A model generated the notes under the pieces. That model searched no databases. It saw only the letters and a list, made by a program, of their open reading frames with translations, and was not told where the DNA came from. From Nocardia carnea (lineage in GTDB: Bacteria > Actinomycetota > Actinomycetes > Mycobacteriales > Mycobacteriaceae), in assembly GCF_029869215.1 (NCBI RefSeq), contig NZ_JARWPM010000376.1, positions 1 through 51,022 on the forward strand: DNA of 51,022 bases. Direction: 5' to 3'. Below, in pieces: positions 33,051 to 42,068 of this stretch. A program made the translations under genes and the position numbers. Each line of letters opens with the position of its first letter. The first letter of the stretch is position 1.

Positions 33051-33413
33051 GTGCAAAGTTCACAGATATTGACCCGCACCGTGCTCGGCAGCGTCGTTGC
33101 CCCGCTGCTCATTGTCGGTTCCGGGGGCGTCGCCGCGGCCGGGCCCGCCCCGGCGCCCGCGCCGGTACCGGCCCCCGCTGCTCCGGGGCCCGAGGGGGCG
33201 GCGCCTGTCGCGGCGTGCATGGCGCCCGGTGACTCCATCGAACTCCGGGCCGGCCTGGGCGCCCTGCTCGGGACCGGGAGCGGCGCGATCGCGGGTATTC
33301 CCGTCTTCTTTGTCGGAGCCATCCCGTTCGGGATCATCGGCGGCGTGATCGGCGCCATGGTCGGCTCGACCACCTACGCCCAGGACGCCTGGCGGGCCCC
33401 GCAGAACTGCTGA
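33051..33413 (+). CDS. Small secreted Pro/Ala-rich glycine-zipper protein
   Basis: A 120-residue protein: Sec signal peptide (cleavage near AAAG, residue 30), a Pro/Ala repeat linker, then a hydrophobic C-terminal half with a glycine zipper (PFGIIGGVIGAMVGS) and one Cys pair (AACMAP, final Cys). Similar small exported proteins are common in Nocardia and mycobacteria; function is unknown, and membrane insertion is possible. GTG 33051 follows AGGGAT. A 54-base piece of a paralogue survives at 37558, showing another copy has been destroyed. Confidence 0.65.
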   Translation: MQSSQILTRTVLGSVVAPLLIVGSGGVAAAGPAPAPAPVPAPAAPGPEGAAPVAACMAPGDSIELRAGLGALLGTGSGAIAGIPVFFVGAIPFGIIGGVIGAMVGSTTYAQDAWRAPQNC

Positions 33414-33431
33414 TCGAACGGGGCCGCGGGG

Positions 33432-33758
33432 TCAGCCCTTTGACGGGGTAGGTGGCGTCGAGCCATTCGGTGAACGAAGTCCGGCCGATTCGGGCGTGCG
33501 GCCGGCCACCGACCCGCGGTCCTCCAGCAGCGCCCGATACACACCGACTGCGGTGTCGATGATCCACTGGTGCCGGACCATCAGAAGCGCCTCGCGGTCG
33601 TCGTTGAGCACCGACTTCATTGCGCACCGTGGCATCGAGGCTACGTACTGGGTGAAATTGCGTCCTATCAGGGAACGAATCTCCGCTGTCGACAACCTGA
33701 TATGTCGGTTCTCGTCGACGGCACACTCGCCGAGGCTCGTCCACTGGGTATCGCGCAC
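33432..33758 (-). CDS. Hypothetical protein, uncertain
   Basis: A 108-residue frame (GTG start, no clear ribosome-binding site). The middle part reads plausibly as a protein (RLSTAEIRSLIGRNFTQYVASMP, LMVRHQWIIDTAVGVYRALLED), but the ends look unlike coding sequence. It could be a small gene or the remnant of one. No family is recognised. Confidence 0.35.
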   Translation of the reverse strand: MRDTQWTSLGECAVDENRHIRLSTAEIRSLIGRNFTQYVASMPRCAMKSVLNDDREALLMVRHQWIIDTAVGVYRALLEDRGSVAGRTPESAGLRSPNGSTPPTPSKG

Positions 33759-33802
33759 ACTCGAGATGCGAAAGTGTCGGCTGCCCAGCTCTCGGGCGTG
33801 CC

Positions 33803-34270
33803 TCAGTGCTGGATCAATCCGCCGACCGGAGTGAGCGTGATGTGACCGGTCGCCGGAAGTGTCTGCGCCAGAGTCAATCCGGTATCGACAAGCGATGACC
33901 GACGTAGAGAGGCCACCTCGCCGAGCGGAGTCCAGGTCGGCTCGACGGTTTCCCCGTTCGGTTCGGCCCGAAGCCGGCCGCCGGTGATGCGGACGCGGTA
34001 GTAGACCCCGACATTCTGATGCTCGACTCCCGCACGAGCAACGGCGGCGGGTATCACCCTCGAATCCACGCCCAGCAGGCGCTCGACGACCCCGTCATAG
34101 CCGGTCTCCTCAGTGAGCTCTCGGGTCACCGCATCGAAGGGATCCTCCGCATGCTGGACCCCACCGCCTGGAAGTGTCCAGGTAGTCTCGCCGTTTCCGG
34201 CGACATGACGAGCGAGCAACACCCGGCCCCGTTCGAGGCAGACGGCGTATGCCGCGAGTCTGAAGCTCAT
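33803..34270 (-). CDS. NUDIX hydrolase
   Basis: A 155-residue NUDIX enzyme. The Nudix box is complete: GGGVQHAEDPFDAVTREL then TEETGYDG fits Gx5Ex7REUXEEXGU, providing the Mg2+-binding glutamates. Such enzymes hydrolyse nucleoside diphosphates linked to another moiety (oxidised dNTPs, ADP-ribose, NADH and others). The substrate is not evident. ATG 34270 is 50 bases downstream of the broken helicase-PLD gene on the same strand. Confidence 0.9.
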   Translation of the reverse strand: MSFRLAAYAVCLERGRVLLARHVAGNGETTWTLPGGGVQHAEDPFDAVTRELTEETGYDGVVERLLGVDSRVIPAAVARAGVEHQNVGVYYRVRITGGRLRAEPNGETVEPTWTPLGEVASLRRSSLVDTGLTLAQTLPATGHITLTPVGGLIQH

Positions 34271-34322
34271 TCACTGAACCTAATGTCCAATACGGCGTCG
34301 AGTTCGTGCGGGCTGAGGTCGA

Positions 34323-36159
34323 TTACCCGGTGGGCGGCAACCATCGGGCGATGCTATCGATCGCGATACTGGCATCGACGTGCCATAGTTTGAGATCCCA
34401 ATCGAATTTCGCCCGCACCGCTTCCTTCGCTTCGTCCTTCTCGGCGTAGGGAACTTCCAGATACCTTCGACCGCCGACCACGCCGCCAGGCTTGATGTCC
34501 GCGCCCGCGGCGGGTGCCTTCTCCGGCGAGTTTGTCGAGGACTGTCGCGTATACGGCTTCCGTGCCGGTCGTTCCATCCGTGCCCGATCGACGATATGGC
34601 GCACTCGTGCGCAGGAGGCCGGATCTGTTATCCGCATCATCAGATCCGTCGGGCCTCGGCTGGCGAGCAGGTTCAGGGAGCCGTGCCAGAGAACGGTGTC
34701 GTCCACGATCATCACTTTCTCGTGCATACGTTCCCGCTCGATCACTTCGCACCCGAAGGATTTCAGTTCGTCGGCAAGTTGCGCGGCCCTGGGATCGTCA
34801 TCGTGGCGTCGAGTGTAGACGGTGACTCGAATCGATTCGGCGATGCGAGCCGAGAACTGCTTCGCCCAGCGCCGGACCGGTGCCGGATTCAGGAATGCGC
34901 AATAGATTTCTATGCTTTTGCGGGCTGCCTGAACATCCCATTCGATCGCCCGGTCGACCTCGTCCGCGGGGAAGAAGACGGGCCGAGCCAGTTGTTCTTC
35001 ATCGAGATTCGCCAGATCGGCGGCTGATCTGATGGGGATCAGATCATCCACTGACAGCCGTTGTGCCTCGGCTTCGAGCTGGTCGAGCATCCGCATTGCC
35101 GGGCTTTCCGATACGAGCTTCGACCGGAGGAAATCCACGTTGGCAACGACCACCAAGTGGTCTTGGGCCCGGCTCAGTGCGACGTTGAGAAGCCGGCAGG
35201 TATCGGAATCCAGCCGAGTGCCCTCATAGAAATATCCGGCCTCTTTCCAGCCAGTTGACCGTGTCCTGGGCTGCTTGCCCAGCCGCTTCGAGCTGAGCCA
35301 CTGCCTGTTCCAGCCGGATATGCCTATCTCGCAGGGCCGAAAGCGTCTCGGCAAGAGCTTCGGCCTGCTCGTGTGCCGCGATATCGGCGCCTACCGCGTC
35401 CATTCGTACTCGGAGGCCGGTGATCTGCTCATCGAGCTCTACCGACAGACGTTCCGCGATGAGTTCGGGCACGATTCTGTCGCCATACTGCCGGGTCAGT
35501 GATTCGACCGAGATCTCGCCCTTGCGCTGAACAATACCGGTGTCGAACTGCTCCTCCTTGCACAGAAGATCGCAGATACGCCGCAGCGCCTGATCGACCG
35601 CGACGTTCGTCGGCGCGACGAACAATATGTTCAGTCCTTGCCGGTAGCAGCCTTCGACTATGCAGCCCACTACCTCGGTTTTGCCTGTGCCGGGCGGGCC
35701 CCAGATGAATGTTGCCTCACTGGCCAAGGCCTGCTCGACGGCGCGACGCTGGCGGAGGTTGGGAGTCCTGTCGCGGTAACCGGGTAGGAACTGCTCGGGT
35801 CCGGCACAACGGTCGATGTGCGGCGAACCGAGGCCGACGAGCCGGCCCGCGGTCGCCGCGTGAAAGGAATCGTTCGGTTCACTCGTTTGCTCCAGCCGTT
35901 CGGCAAGTTTCTCCAGGCCGACCGTGTCATCTTCGATCAAGGTCGCGGAGGGAATCGTCGCGCCGAGATCGGCCTCCGTCACCACGCGGATACTGCCGCC
36001 CGGCATCGGTGCGGCTTCAGCCTTCTCCCAGGCGGTTCGGGCAGTTCGCGTACGAGCTCGCTTGATCAGCAGGTCTTTACCGGAGAGCGACTGCTTCCAC
36101 GCCTTGCAGCTGAACACGTACTCGTTGGTTCCCAGCCGCCGGCCGTCATGGAGTGCCAC
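34323..36159 (-). pseudogene. Helicase-PLD-DUF5710 defence-type gene, internally deleted
   Basis: Two overlapping frames are pieces of one gene. Frame 1 (35224-36159, start GTG 36159) has an SF1 helicase N-part with Walker A GPPGTGKTE, motif Ia VAPTNVAVDQAL and the coiled-coil insert, then stops. Frame 2 (34323 to about 35260) resumes at helicase motif VI (EGTRLDSD, RLLNVALSRAQDHLVVV), followed by a phospholipase D-like nuclease domain with HEKVMIVD and a following HGSLN block, and ends with a DUF5710 module (YLEVPYAEKDEAKEAVRAKF). Walker B and motifs III-V, some 300 residues, are missing, so the protein is not functional. COG1112-type helicase plus PLD in one protein is the architecture of type II Mokosh anti-phage systems; DUF5710 is an added tail. 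Confidence 0.75.
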
Positions 36160-36607
36160 CTTGTCGCCCGAGCCGGCGTTGTCGTTCAGTGCTGCGGAGT
36201 TCGGCGCGCACCGCTCGCAGGAGATCCGGGACCGGGAAAAGGGGCTGGTTCGGATTCGGCCACCGGATCACCGCCGGCCGCTGCGCTGCTCGGCTTCCGG
36301 CATAACTACAGATCCTGGCTTCGCCGGCGGAGCCGAGCCTCCCACTCTTGCTGCCATTTCCACCCCTGAACCCGCTCCGAATCGACACGTCGCGACACCT
36401 GAAAGGTGTTGCGCCTCAACGAGTGTAGATGCTCCCAGCGGTTCTCTCGGCTACCACGACGAATTCGGGCGGTGTTCGTTGCCGGGCCAGCTCCTTGTCG
36501 GCCGCAGGGCTCGCGACGAGCCATTCTCCCGCGCGTAGTGGGGAGGGCGACCGCGTCCGGCAGTCGATCGGACATGAGTAGCGCGATCGTAGCTGCCGGA
36601 GTCGCGG
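36160..36607. other. 448-base stretch with decayed coding pieces
   Basis: No intact gene. On the minus strand the helicase frame remains open upstream of GTG 36159 for about 30 codons (CERCAPNSAALNDNAGSGDK), hinting that its N-terminus is also truncated. Near 36430-36530 a second stop-bounded frame (ELARQRTPPEFVVVAERTA) looks like a protein C-terminus of unknown family. Both appear to be remnants. Confidence 0.3.
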
Positions 36608-37381
36608 TCACAGCTTCTCCAGCCCCAGCGCGGAGAGGGCCAGTAGTGGCTGGGTGAACTGGTTCTCGCCGAGGGCGTAGTGGGTGTAGTGGAGGGTGAT
36701 GACGACGTTGCGGTATCGGACTGACATTTCGGCCGCGATGATTCGGTTCCTGCTGCTCTCGATTTCCCGGAACTTGTCGTCATCGGCTCCGGGGACTCCG
36801 GCGGGCGAGCCCGTCTTACGGCGCAGATCGTCGACTGCTTTGTCGAGTCCGGACTCGCGGGGGTTGGCCTTGTGGAGCCGGGTGGTGACAGAGAGGAAGG
36901 CGGTGGGCAGGCTGTCGGGGGCGGTGTCCTGATTGGAGTACATGCACTGCGCGGAGTTCTCGTATTCCTTGTTGCCGCCGAAGATGGCCGTCGGTTCCGT
37001 GGTGAACCGTCCGGGTATCAACGGCGCGATCTCGGCCTCTGTGAACAATCCGCATCCCATCGGGGCCTCGGCCAGGTCCCGGGAGGTGTCGACCACCGGA
37101 TCGTCATCGGAGCTTCCGGCGGCGAACAGGAAGTAGGCGCCGGCACCACCACCGCCGAGTACGACGAGGACGAGTACCAGGACGAGTGCGATGACTCCGC
37201 CGCGATTCGAGCGCGGTGGTGGAGGTGGGGCCCATTGCGGGCCGGGAGTATACGGTTGCTGCCCGGGCATGGGCGCCCAGTGTCCCTGCGGTGGATACGG
37301 CTGCCCGGGGGGTGTGAGCATCTGCTGCGGCATGGGCCGGCCGGCCTCCGGCAGCGGACCGGGCTGCCCGGGCTGGGACAT
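36608..37381 (-). CDS. Pro-rich single-pass membrane protein
   Basis: A 257-residue protein. Residues 1-65 are cytoplasmic and Pro/Gln/Gly-rich (PGQPYPPQGHWAPMPGQQ), followed by one membrane helix (GGVIALVLVLVLVVLGG), then an outside domain of about 160 residues with two cysteines (MGCGLF, SAQCMY), loosely like DUF3558-type exported domains. ATG 37381 is supported by AGGAGG upstream. Proteins of this layout are frequent in Nocardia and lack known function. An earlier start is ruled out by the ribosome-binding site. Confidence 0.75.
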   Translation of the reverse strand: MSQPGQPGPLPEAGRPMPQQMLTPPGQPYPPQGHWAPMPGQQPYTPGPQWAPPPPPRSNRGGVIALVLVLVLVVLGGGGAGAYFLFAAGSSDDDPVVDTSRDLAEAPMGCGLFTEAEIAPLIPGRFTTEPTAIFGGNKEYENSAQCMYSNQDTAPDSLPTAFLSVTTRLHKANPRESGLDKAVDDLRRKTGSPAGVPGADDDKFREIESSRNRIIAAEMSVRYRNVVITLHYTHYALGENQFTQPLLALSALGLEKL

Positions 37382-37557
37382 CGGACCTCCTGAGGTGTGT
37401 GGCGATCCGGATGGGGACCGGAACGCGCTGGGGACCCCAATCTTGGACAACTCGAGTACGCCCGCACGACTGGGGACGGAAAATTTTGCCTCGTGTTGAG
37501 CTGCAGCGGAGCGGCCCCGGCGTGGGTGGCCGTGGTGTGCCTCGGTTCATGGGCCGG

Positions 37558-37611
37558 CCCGTTCGGAATCATCGGCGGAGTGATCGGCGCCATGGTCGGC
37601 TCGACCACCTG
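37558..37611 (+). pseudogene. Remnant of the glycine-zipper protein gene
   Basis: Fifty-four bases encode PFGIIGGVIGAMVGSTT, matching residues of the intact gene at 33051-33413 almost base for base. Flanking sequence on both sides differs from the intact gene. It is directly followed by an MFS remnant. Confidence 0.65.
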
Positions 37612-37661
37612 CCGCATGGCCGGATCGCCGCGTGATCCATACGTTGAGATGCACTTGGACA

Positions 37662-37818
37662 CCGCTGTGCACCGCCCCCGCGACCGCCGCCATCATCAAC
37701 GGCACGCCCCCGGAGAAGCACGGGGTCGCCTCGGCGGTCAACAATGCCTCGCGGGAGGTCGGCGCGGCCATCGGTATCGCGGTCTCCGGCACGGCCGCGA
37801 ACCAGGACTATTCGCCGC
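37662..37818 (+). pseudogene. MFS transporter C-terminal fragment
   Basis: About 50 codons match a late part of DHA2 transporters (APATAAIINGTPPEKHGVASAVNN then SREVGAAIGIAVSG). There is no start, no other helices and no proper end; the sequence runs into the TIGR04222 gene's 3' end on the other strand. The full-length pump at 30165 has a similar but not identical region, so this is a separate lost transporter. Confidence 0.65.
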
Positions 37819-38692
37819 CGTCACCGCCGTCCCCACCCTGGCCGTCCGAGCGGGAAGCACTATTCGACGCTTTGACCTGCGCTGCCAGCCTCCAATCGAG
37901 TGTCCGCAATGCTGGGACTCCGAACACGGCAGCGGCCATGGCGGCTCCCTCCGGCCCGTACTGTTCATATGGCTCTGCCCCCTCCGCCCACCGCTGATGT
38001 TGCGGTCGGAGATGGCGCAGTTCGTGTCTTGCGCGCTGCCGGACCGCTGTGCCCAGCGATGTGAGAGTAACCCGCAGCCTTCGGCTCATAAACCGAGTGC
38101 CGTAAAAGCTGAGGAGCGGCACGAGTGGGTAGAGATTGTGGTAGACGCCGTCGTCGGGATAAGCGGCAACAACCATGACGGTGCTGAGCAGGGTCGCGAC
38201 CCACAGCGGAATCAGTGCTCTGCGAGCCTTCCGCTGGGCACGGCCGTCGGCCAGATACCCGCGCTGTGTCAGCTCTTCCCGGAGTTGGGTCAGCTGCCCG
38301 TGCACCATCCACGTCAGCTTGTCGATGGTCTGCCCTGGCATGTGCAGGTAGTTGAACACCGCTCCGGTGAGCGGGTCGAACTGTGCGTGCTCGGCAACAC
38401 TGCACCGACGCGAGGGCAATCCGTCCGAGCCGATCAATGTCTTGGCGCGCAACAGCATCACCGCGGCCAGTACGGCACGCTCCTCGCCGTACAACAGTGC
38501 CATCTCGTACACGGTCAGCTGCCTGCCCGGCGGTTCGGCAGCGGCAGGTGGTACCCGGCGCAGCAGCCAGAAGGCCAGCCCCACAGCGAATGCCGTCATC
38601 GGCACAATGAGCCACAGGAAGTCGTCGGCTGGGTTCCCTGTACCAAGGGCGTAGTGGCTCGGGACCGCTTCCGACAGTTCGGCAGTAGGCAC
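37808..38692 (-). CDS. TIGR04222-domain membrane protein
   Basis: A 294-residue protein of the actinobacterial TIGR04222 family: a short N-terminus, a membrane helix (FLWLIVPMTAFAVGLAFWLL), a soluble region (LTVYEMALLYGEERAVLAAVMLL... typical of the family), then two more membrane helices (LIPLWVATLLSTVMVVAA, NLYPLVPLLSFYG). The Gly/Asp-rich C-terminus (GQGGDGGDGGE) is typical of the family too. GTG 38692 is preferred because GGAGGA lies seven bases upstream; longer in-frame starts lack such a site. Function is unknown. Confidence 0.8.
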   Translation of the reverse strand: MPTAELSEAVPSHYALGTGNPADDFLWLIVPMTAFAVGLAFWLLRRVPPAAAEPPGRQLTVYEMALLYGEERAVLAAVMLLRAKTLIGSDGLPSRRCSVAEHAQFDPLTGAVFNYLHMPGQTIDKLTWMVHGQLTQLREELTQRGYLADGRAQRKARRALIPLWVATLLSTVMVVAAYPDDGVYHNLYPLVPLLSFYGTRFMSRRLRVTLTSLGTAVRQRARHELRHLRPQHQRWAEGAEPYEQYGPEGAAMAAAVFGVPALRTLDWRLAAQVKASNSASRSDGQGGDGGDGGE

Positions 38693-38860
38693 TCTAGTCC
38701 TCCGAATCATCTTCCGCCCGGCTCCCGCGGCCGTGTTGCCCACGCGCACAGGTCGCTTCGTCACTCATGCCGGTTATCCCGGGCAGACTTCGGAGTGTTA
38801 TCGCACGAGCATCGACGGGGCACGGTATCTCCGGCGGTCGGTGTCCGGTGCTTCTGCCCG

Positions 38861-38979
38861 CGACCACGTGGGTTGTCCCGAACCCGGGGGCGCGCGGTTT
38901 CGCACGGAGTGGAACCTCTCTCGGGCCTCACCGCGCCCGGCGCCGGAGCGGCGCGGTCGGCGACCACGTAGGTTATATT
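38861..38979 (+). promoter_or_regulatory. Direct repeat and possible promoter before the kinase
   Basis: CGACCACGTGGGTT (38861-38874) recurs as CGACCACGTAGGTT (38961-38974), exactly 100 bases apart. The second copy runs into TATATT (38974-38979), a fair -10 box. It may be an activator site or promoter pair for the kinase gene at 39046. The rest of the 353-base interval 38693-39045 shows no gene. Confidence 0.35.
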
Positions 38980-39045
38980 CGCTGATGGCACATAGGTATT
39001 CGATCGGCGCGGGTGTGCGAGACGCCCAAAACCTCAGGAGCCGAG

Positions 39046-40809
39046 GTGGTTTTGCAGTCGGGGGATGAGTTCAGCGGGTTCGTCATCGATCGACCTCTCG
39101 GGTCCGGCGGGATGGGCGTGGTGTATCTTGCTCGCCATCCGCGGCTGGAACGTCATGTGGCGCTGAAAGTCCTCAACGATGCCTTGGCCGCCGATCCGAA
39201 AGCACGTATCGCCTTCGAGCGGGAAGTAGCGCTGGCGGCACGCTTCGACCATCCCAATATCGTTGCCGTCTACGATCGCAGCGACCCCGGCGATCCCGAT
39301 CTGTGGCTGTCGATGCAGTACATCAGCGGCGGGGACGCCAACGCCCTGCTCGCCGCGGACCCGGACGGTCTGGCCCCGGATCTGGCGGTGGAACTGATCG
39401 CCGACGCCGCGCACGCGTTGGATGCCGCCCACGCCGCCGGCGTCCTGCACCGCGATGTGAAACCGGCCAATCTGCTGATCGGGCCCGACCCACGCCGGCA
39501 GTGCCGGGCTATACTCACCGATTTCGGCATCGCCCGTGCACTCGACGAATCGGTGACGGCGTCCACGCTGGCCGTAACCTTCGCCTACGCGGCACCCGAG
39601 CGATTTCTCGCTCAGCCCTCCGAGCGCCGCACCGATGTCTACTCCCTCGGCTGCACACTGCATCACCTGCTCACGGGGCAGCGACCGTTTCCCCGTGATA
39701 CGCACGCCGCCGTGATGGCCGCCCACCTGAACGAACCACCGCCGCGTCCCAGCGTGTTACGCCCGGATCTGCCGGCCGCGCTCGATGTGGTCATCGCCAC
39801 CGCGCTGGCCAAACGACCCGCCGACAGGTATCGCTCCTGTGGTGAACTTGCCGCAGCGGCCCGCGCGGCGCTCGCGGGCACACCGTCGGTCGCGGCCGGC
39901 ATCGTGGAACCCGGGTCGGCAGCCGGGGGTCCAGCACCGGCGTCAGCGCATGCTCACACCGCGCCACCTCCATATCCACCTGACGCAACCACCGCACCTT
40001 CTCGCGACTCTCCATTGGCCTCCGGTTTACCGAGCCCCAGACGGAACCCGCAGAGGAGTTCACACAATTGGAGGGCCGGGGCGGCCGGTCGGCGGAAAGT
40101 CGCCTCGGGCGCCGCGGTGATCTTCGCGGTGGTGACGATGGTGGTCGCTGCGGCGATTTATCTCCCCGGCCTCATACACAGCGATGGTGACTCCACTGCG
40201 CAGCAGCCACCTCCGCAGCCGACCACTCCTCAACCGACACAGATCCCAGCCGGTTTCGTGCCGCCGCCTGTACGCCCGACTCCGTTACCCGATCCGGTCT
40301 ACTGCCGGTACAAACCGGACGGCAAGGAACCCAGGGTGAAGCGCCCGGACGATGGCCCGGTTTCTTCCAAAGGCACCGTCCGGGCGACGATCAACACCAA
40401 TGCGGGAGCGATCCCGCTACTTCTCGACCGCTCACTGGCGCCTTGCACGGTCAACAGTTTCATCAGCCTGGTCGAGCAGGGCGAGTTCGACGGAGTCCGC
40501 TGCGGCGGAGGGCGCGTGGAGTGGATTGCGTGCGGCAACAGTGAAAGCCCTGGTTACGATCTGGATTCCGAGGCCTTCATCGAGTTGCAGTACCGTCGCG
40601 GCTATCTGGTTATGGGTAGTCTTTCCTTCTTCGGCGCTACTTTCGACTTGTTCTTCGCCGACGGACAACTCAATCCGGAATACACGGTGTTCGGCACAAT
40701 CTCCGACGAGGGGATGAAGGTCATCGACAGTCTCCTACCCCTGGACTACGACGGCCGAAGTGAACGACTGAGCAACCTCGTCTTCAACGGCATCGACATC
40801 CAGGGCTGA
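39046..40809 (+). CDS. Serine/threonine protein kinase with cyclophilin-like domain
   Basis: A 587-residue receptor-like kinase. Kinase domain at ~1-270: glycine loop GSGGMGVVY (19-27), Lys41, HRDVKPAN with catalytic Asp137, DFG Asp159, so it should be active. A Pro/Ser linker leads to one membrane helix at about 350-375 (AAVIFAVVTMVVAAAIYL). Outside is a Pro/Gln linker and a cyclophilin-type peptidyl-prolyl isomerase domain at 443-587 (RATINTNAGAIPLLLD, TVNSFISLVEQGEFDGVRC), but the catalytic FHR block is absent, so it may only bind ligand or peptide. Start GTG 39046 is chosen for AGGAG five bases upstream; GTG 39013 is possible. Confidence 0.87.
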   Translation: MVLQSGDEFSGFVIDRPLGSGGMGVVYLARHPRLERHVALKVLNDALAADPKARIAFEREVALAARFDHPNIVAVYDRSDPGDPDLWLSMQYISGGDANALLAADPDGLAPDLAVELIADAAHALDAAHAAGVLHRDVKPANLLIGPDPRRQCRAILTDFGIARALDESVTASTLAVTFAYAAPERFLAQPSERRTDVYSLGCTLHHLLTGQRPFPRDTHAAVMAAHLNEPPPRPSVLRPDLPAALDVVIATALAKRPADRYRSCGELAAAARAALAGTPSVAAGIVEPGSAAGGPAPASAHAHTAPPPYPPDATTAPSRDSPLASGLPSPRRNPQRSSHNWRAGAAGRRKVASGAAVIFAVVTMVVAAAIYLPGLIHSDGDSTAQQPPPQPTTPQPTQIPAGFVPPPVRPTPLPDPVYCRYKPDGKEPRVKRPDDGPVSSKGTVRATINTNAGAIPLLLDRSLAPCTVNSFISLVEQGEFDGVRCGGGRVEWIACGNSESPGYDLDSEAFIELQYRRGYLVMGSLSFFGATFDLFFADGQLNPEYTVFGTISDEGMKVIDSLLPLDYDGRSERLSNLVFNGIDIQG

Positions 40810-41011
40810 CTGCGCAACCGTTTCCTCCAGAGCGTGTACTCGGCGTGGCGCCGCGTGCTCGCCTCCCCGGCCTGTCCCCGGCAAATGCGACCGCTGACGA
40901 CATTGCCCGCGCCGCCGAGTCGATCGATATTTTCTCTGCGGTACCGATCGGACGGTTCGACCAGTGCAGACCCCGTGGAATACCCGCTACGCCATCACTT
41001 TCCGCTCCCTC

Positions 41012-41042
41012 TTGACCTCTACTTAAGTTGAGGTCTTAGCGT
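41012..41042 (+). promoter_or_regulatory. MerR-type promoter with operator
   Basis: TTGACC (-35, 41012-41017) and TAGCGT (-10, 41037-41042) are 19 bases apart, the long spacing characteristic of MerR-controlled promoters. The spacer is an 18-base near-palindrome (41016-41033, CCTCtACTTAAGTtGAGG) resembling SoxR-type operators. It drives the NmrA-like gene at 41079. No MerR gene is adjacent; the only MerR seen is the truncated one at 18470. Confidence 0.65.
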
Positions 41043-41078
41043 GGGCGTCAGTTGATTACCATGCGAGAGGACATGCTC

Positions 41079-41912
41079 ATGTTTCTGGTCACGGGAGCCA
41101 CCGGCAATATCGGACGCTCGTTGCTGAAGGAGTTGCGCGCGTCCGGCTCCGGGCCGATCAGGGCATTCACCCGGGACACCGCTGGAGCCGCCTTTCCGGC
41201 TGGAGTCGAGGCAGTCCAGGGCGACCTGGCCGACGTCTCCTCGCTGACGGCCGCGCTGGACGGGGTGCGGTCGATGTTTCTCGTGCCGGGACTCGGAACG
41301 GATGCCGAGATCATCGACCTCGCTCGCCGGGCCGGTGTCGAGCATGTGGTGCTGGTGTCGTCGATCACCGTGGAGACCCACCCCCACCTCGGTCCCGCTG
41401 CCGACAACGCGGCAGTCGAGAAGCTCCTCGAGGCCAGCGGAATGGAGTGGACAATCCTGCGGCCGACGCAGTTCGCATCCAATGCCCTGATGTGGGCATC
41501 GACTATCCAAACGGGTCAACCCGTTCAAGTGCCCTATGCCGACATCGGGCTGCCCACCATTCACCCCGCTGACGTTGCGTCGGTGGCCCGGGTCGCGCTG
41601 ACCGAGCCTGGCCACCGGGGGCAACGGTATGCACTGACCGGTCCCGCACCGGTCAGTGCGCGTCAACAGGTCGCAACCATCGCCGGGCTGCTGAACCAGG
41701 ACATCGAGTTCACCGAGATCACCCGGGAGGATGCCCGCCCGAGCATGGTCGCGGTCTTCGGCGAAGACGCCGCCGACGCCGTCCTGGACGTGACCGGCGG
41801 CGACGTCAACGACGCTCTGCTGCAGGTGCGCGACACGGTCCCGAGGGTGACCGATTCAGTGGCCAGGACCTTCACGCAGTGGGCCGAGGAGAATATCGAC
41901 GCTTTCCGGTGA
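41079..41912 (+). CDS. NmrA-like NAD(P)-binding oxidoreductase
   Basis: A 277-residue atypical SDR of the NmrA/NAD(P)H-binding family: FLVTGATGNIGRSLL (GxxGxxG dinucleotide motif at the N-terminus), VEHVVLVSSITV, WTILRPTQFASN and IHPADVASVARVAL. Members act as quinone reductases or redox sensors. ATG 41079 is chosen for GAGAGG eight bases before it. A MerR-type promoter 37 bases upstream suggests redox or drug-responsive induction. It is paralogous in family to the broken NmrA at 26583. Confidence 0.88.
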   Translation: MFLVTGATGNIGRSLLKELRASGSGPIRAFTRDTAGAAFPAGVEAVQGDLADVSSLTAALDGVRSMFLVPGLGTDAEIIDLARRAGVEHVVLVSSITVETHPHLGPAADNAAVEKLLEASGMEWTILRPTQFASNALMWASTIQTGQPVQVPYADIGLPTIHPADVASVARVALTEPGHRGQRYALTGPAPVSARQQVATIAGLLNQDIEFTEITREDARPSMVAVFGEDAADAVLDVTGGDVNDALLQVRDTVPRVTDSVARTFTQWAEENIDAFR

Positions 41913-42068
41913 GGTGCCGGTCCGTGGAATGCAATCGGCCCACTCCTGTGCTGGCCTACGGTAGTGTGCTGGCCGCACCGGTCCTATCTGACCGGCCGAA
42001 CCATTTCCCGGCCTGAGCGATGCCATGACCAAGGCCGCAATCGGATGGAAAGGCCCCGGCCAGTCCGG

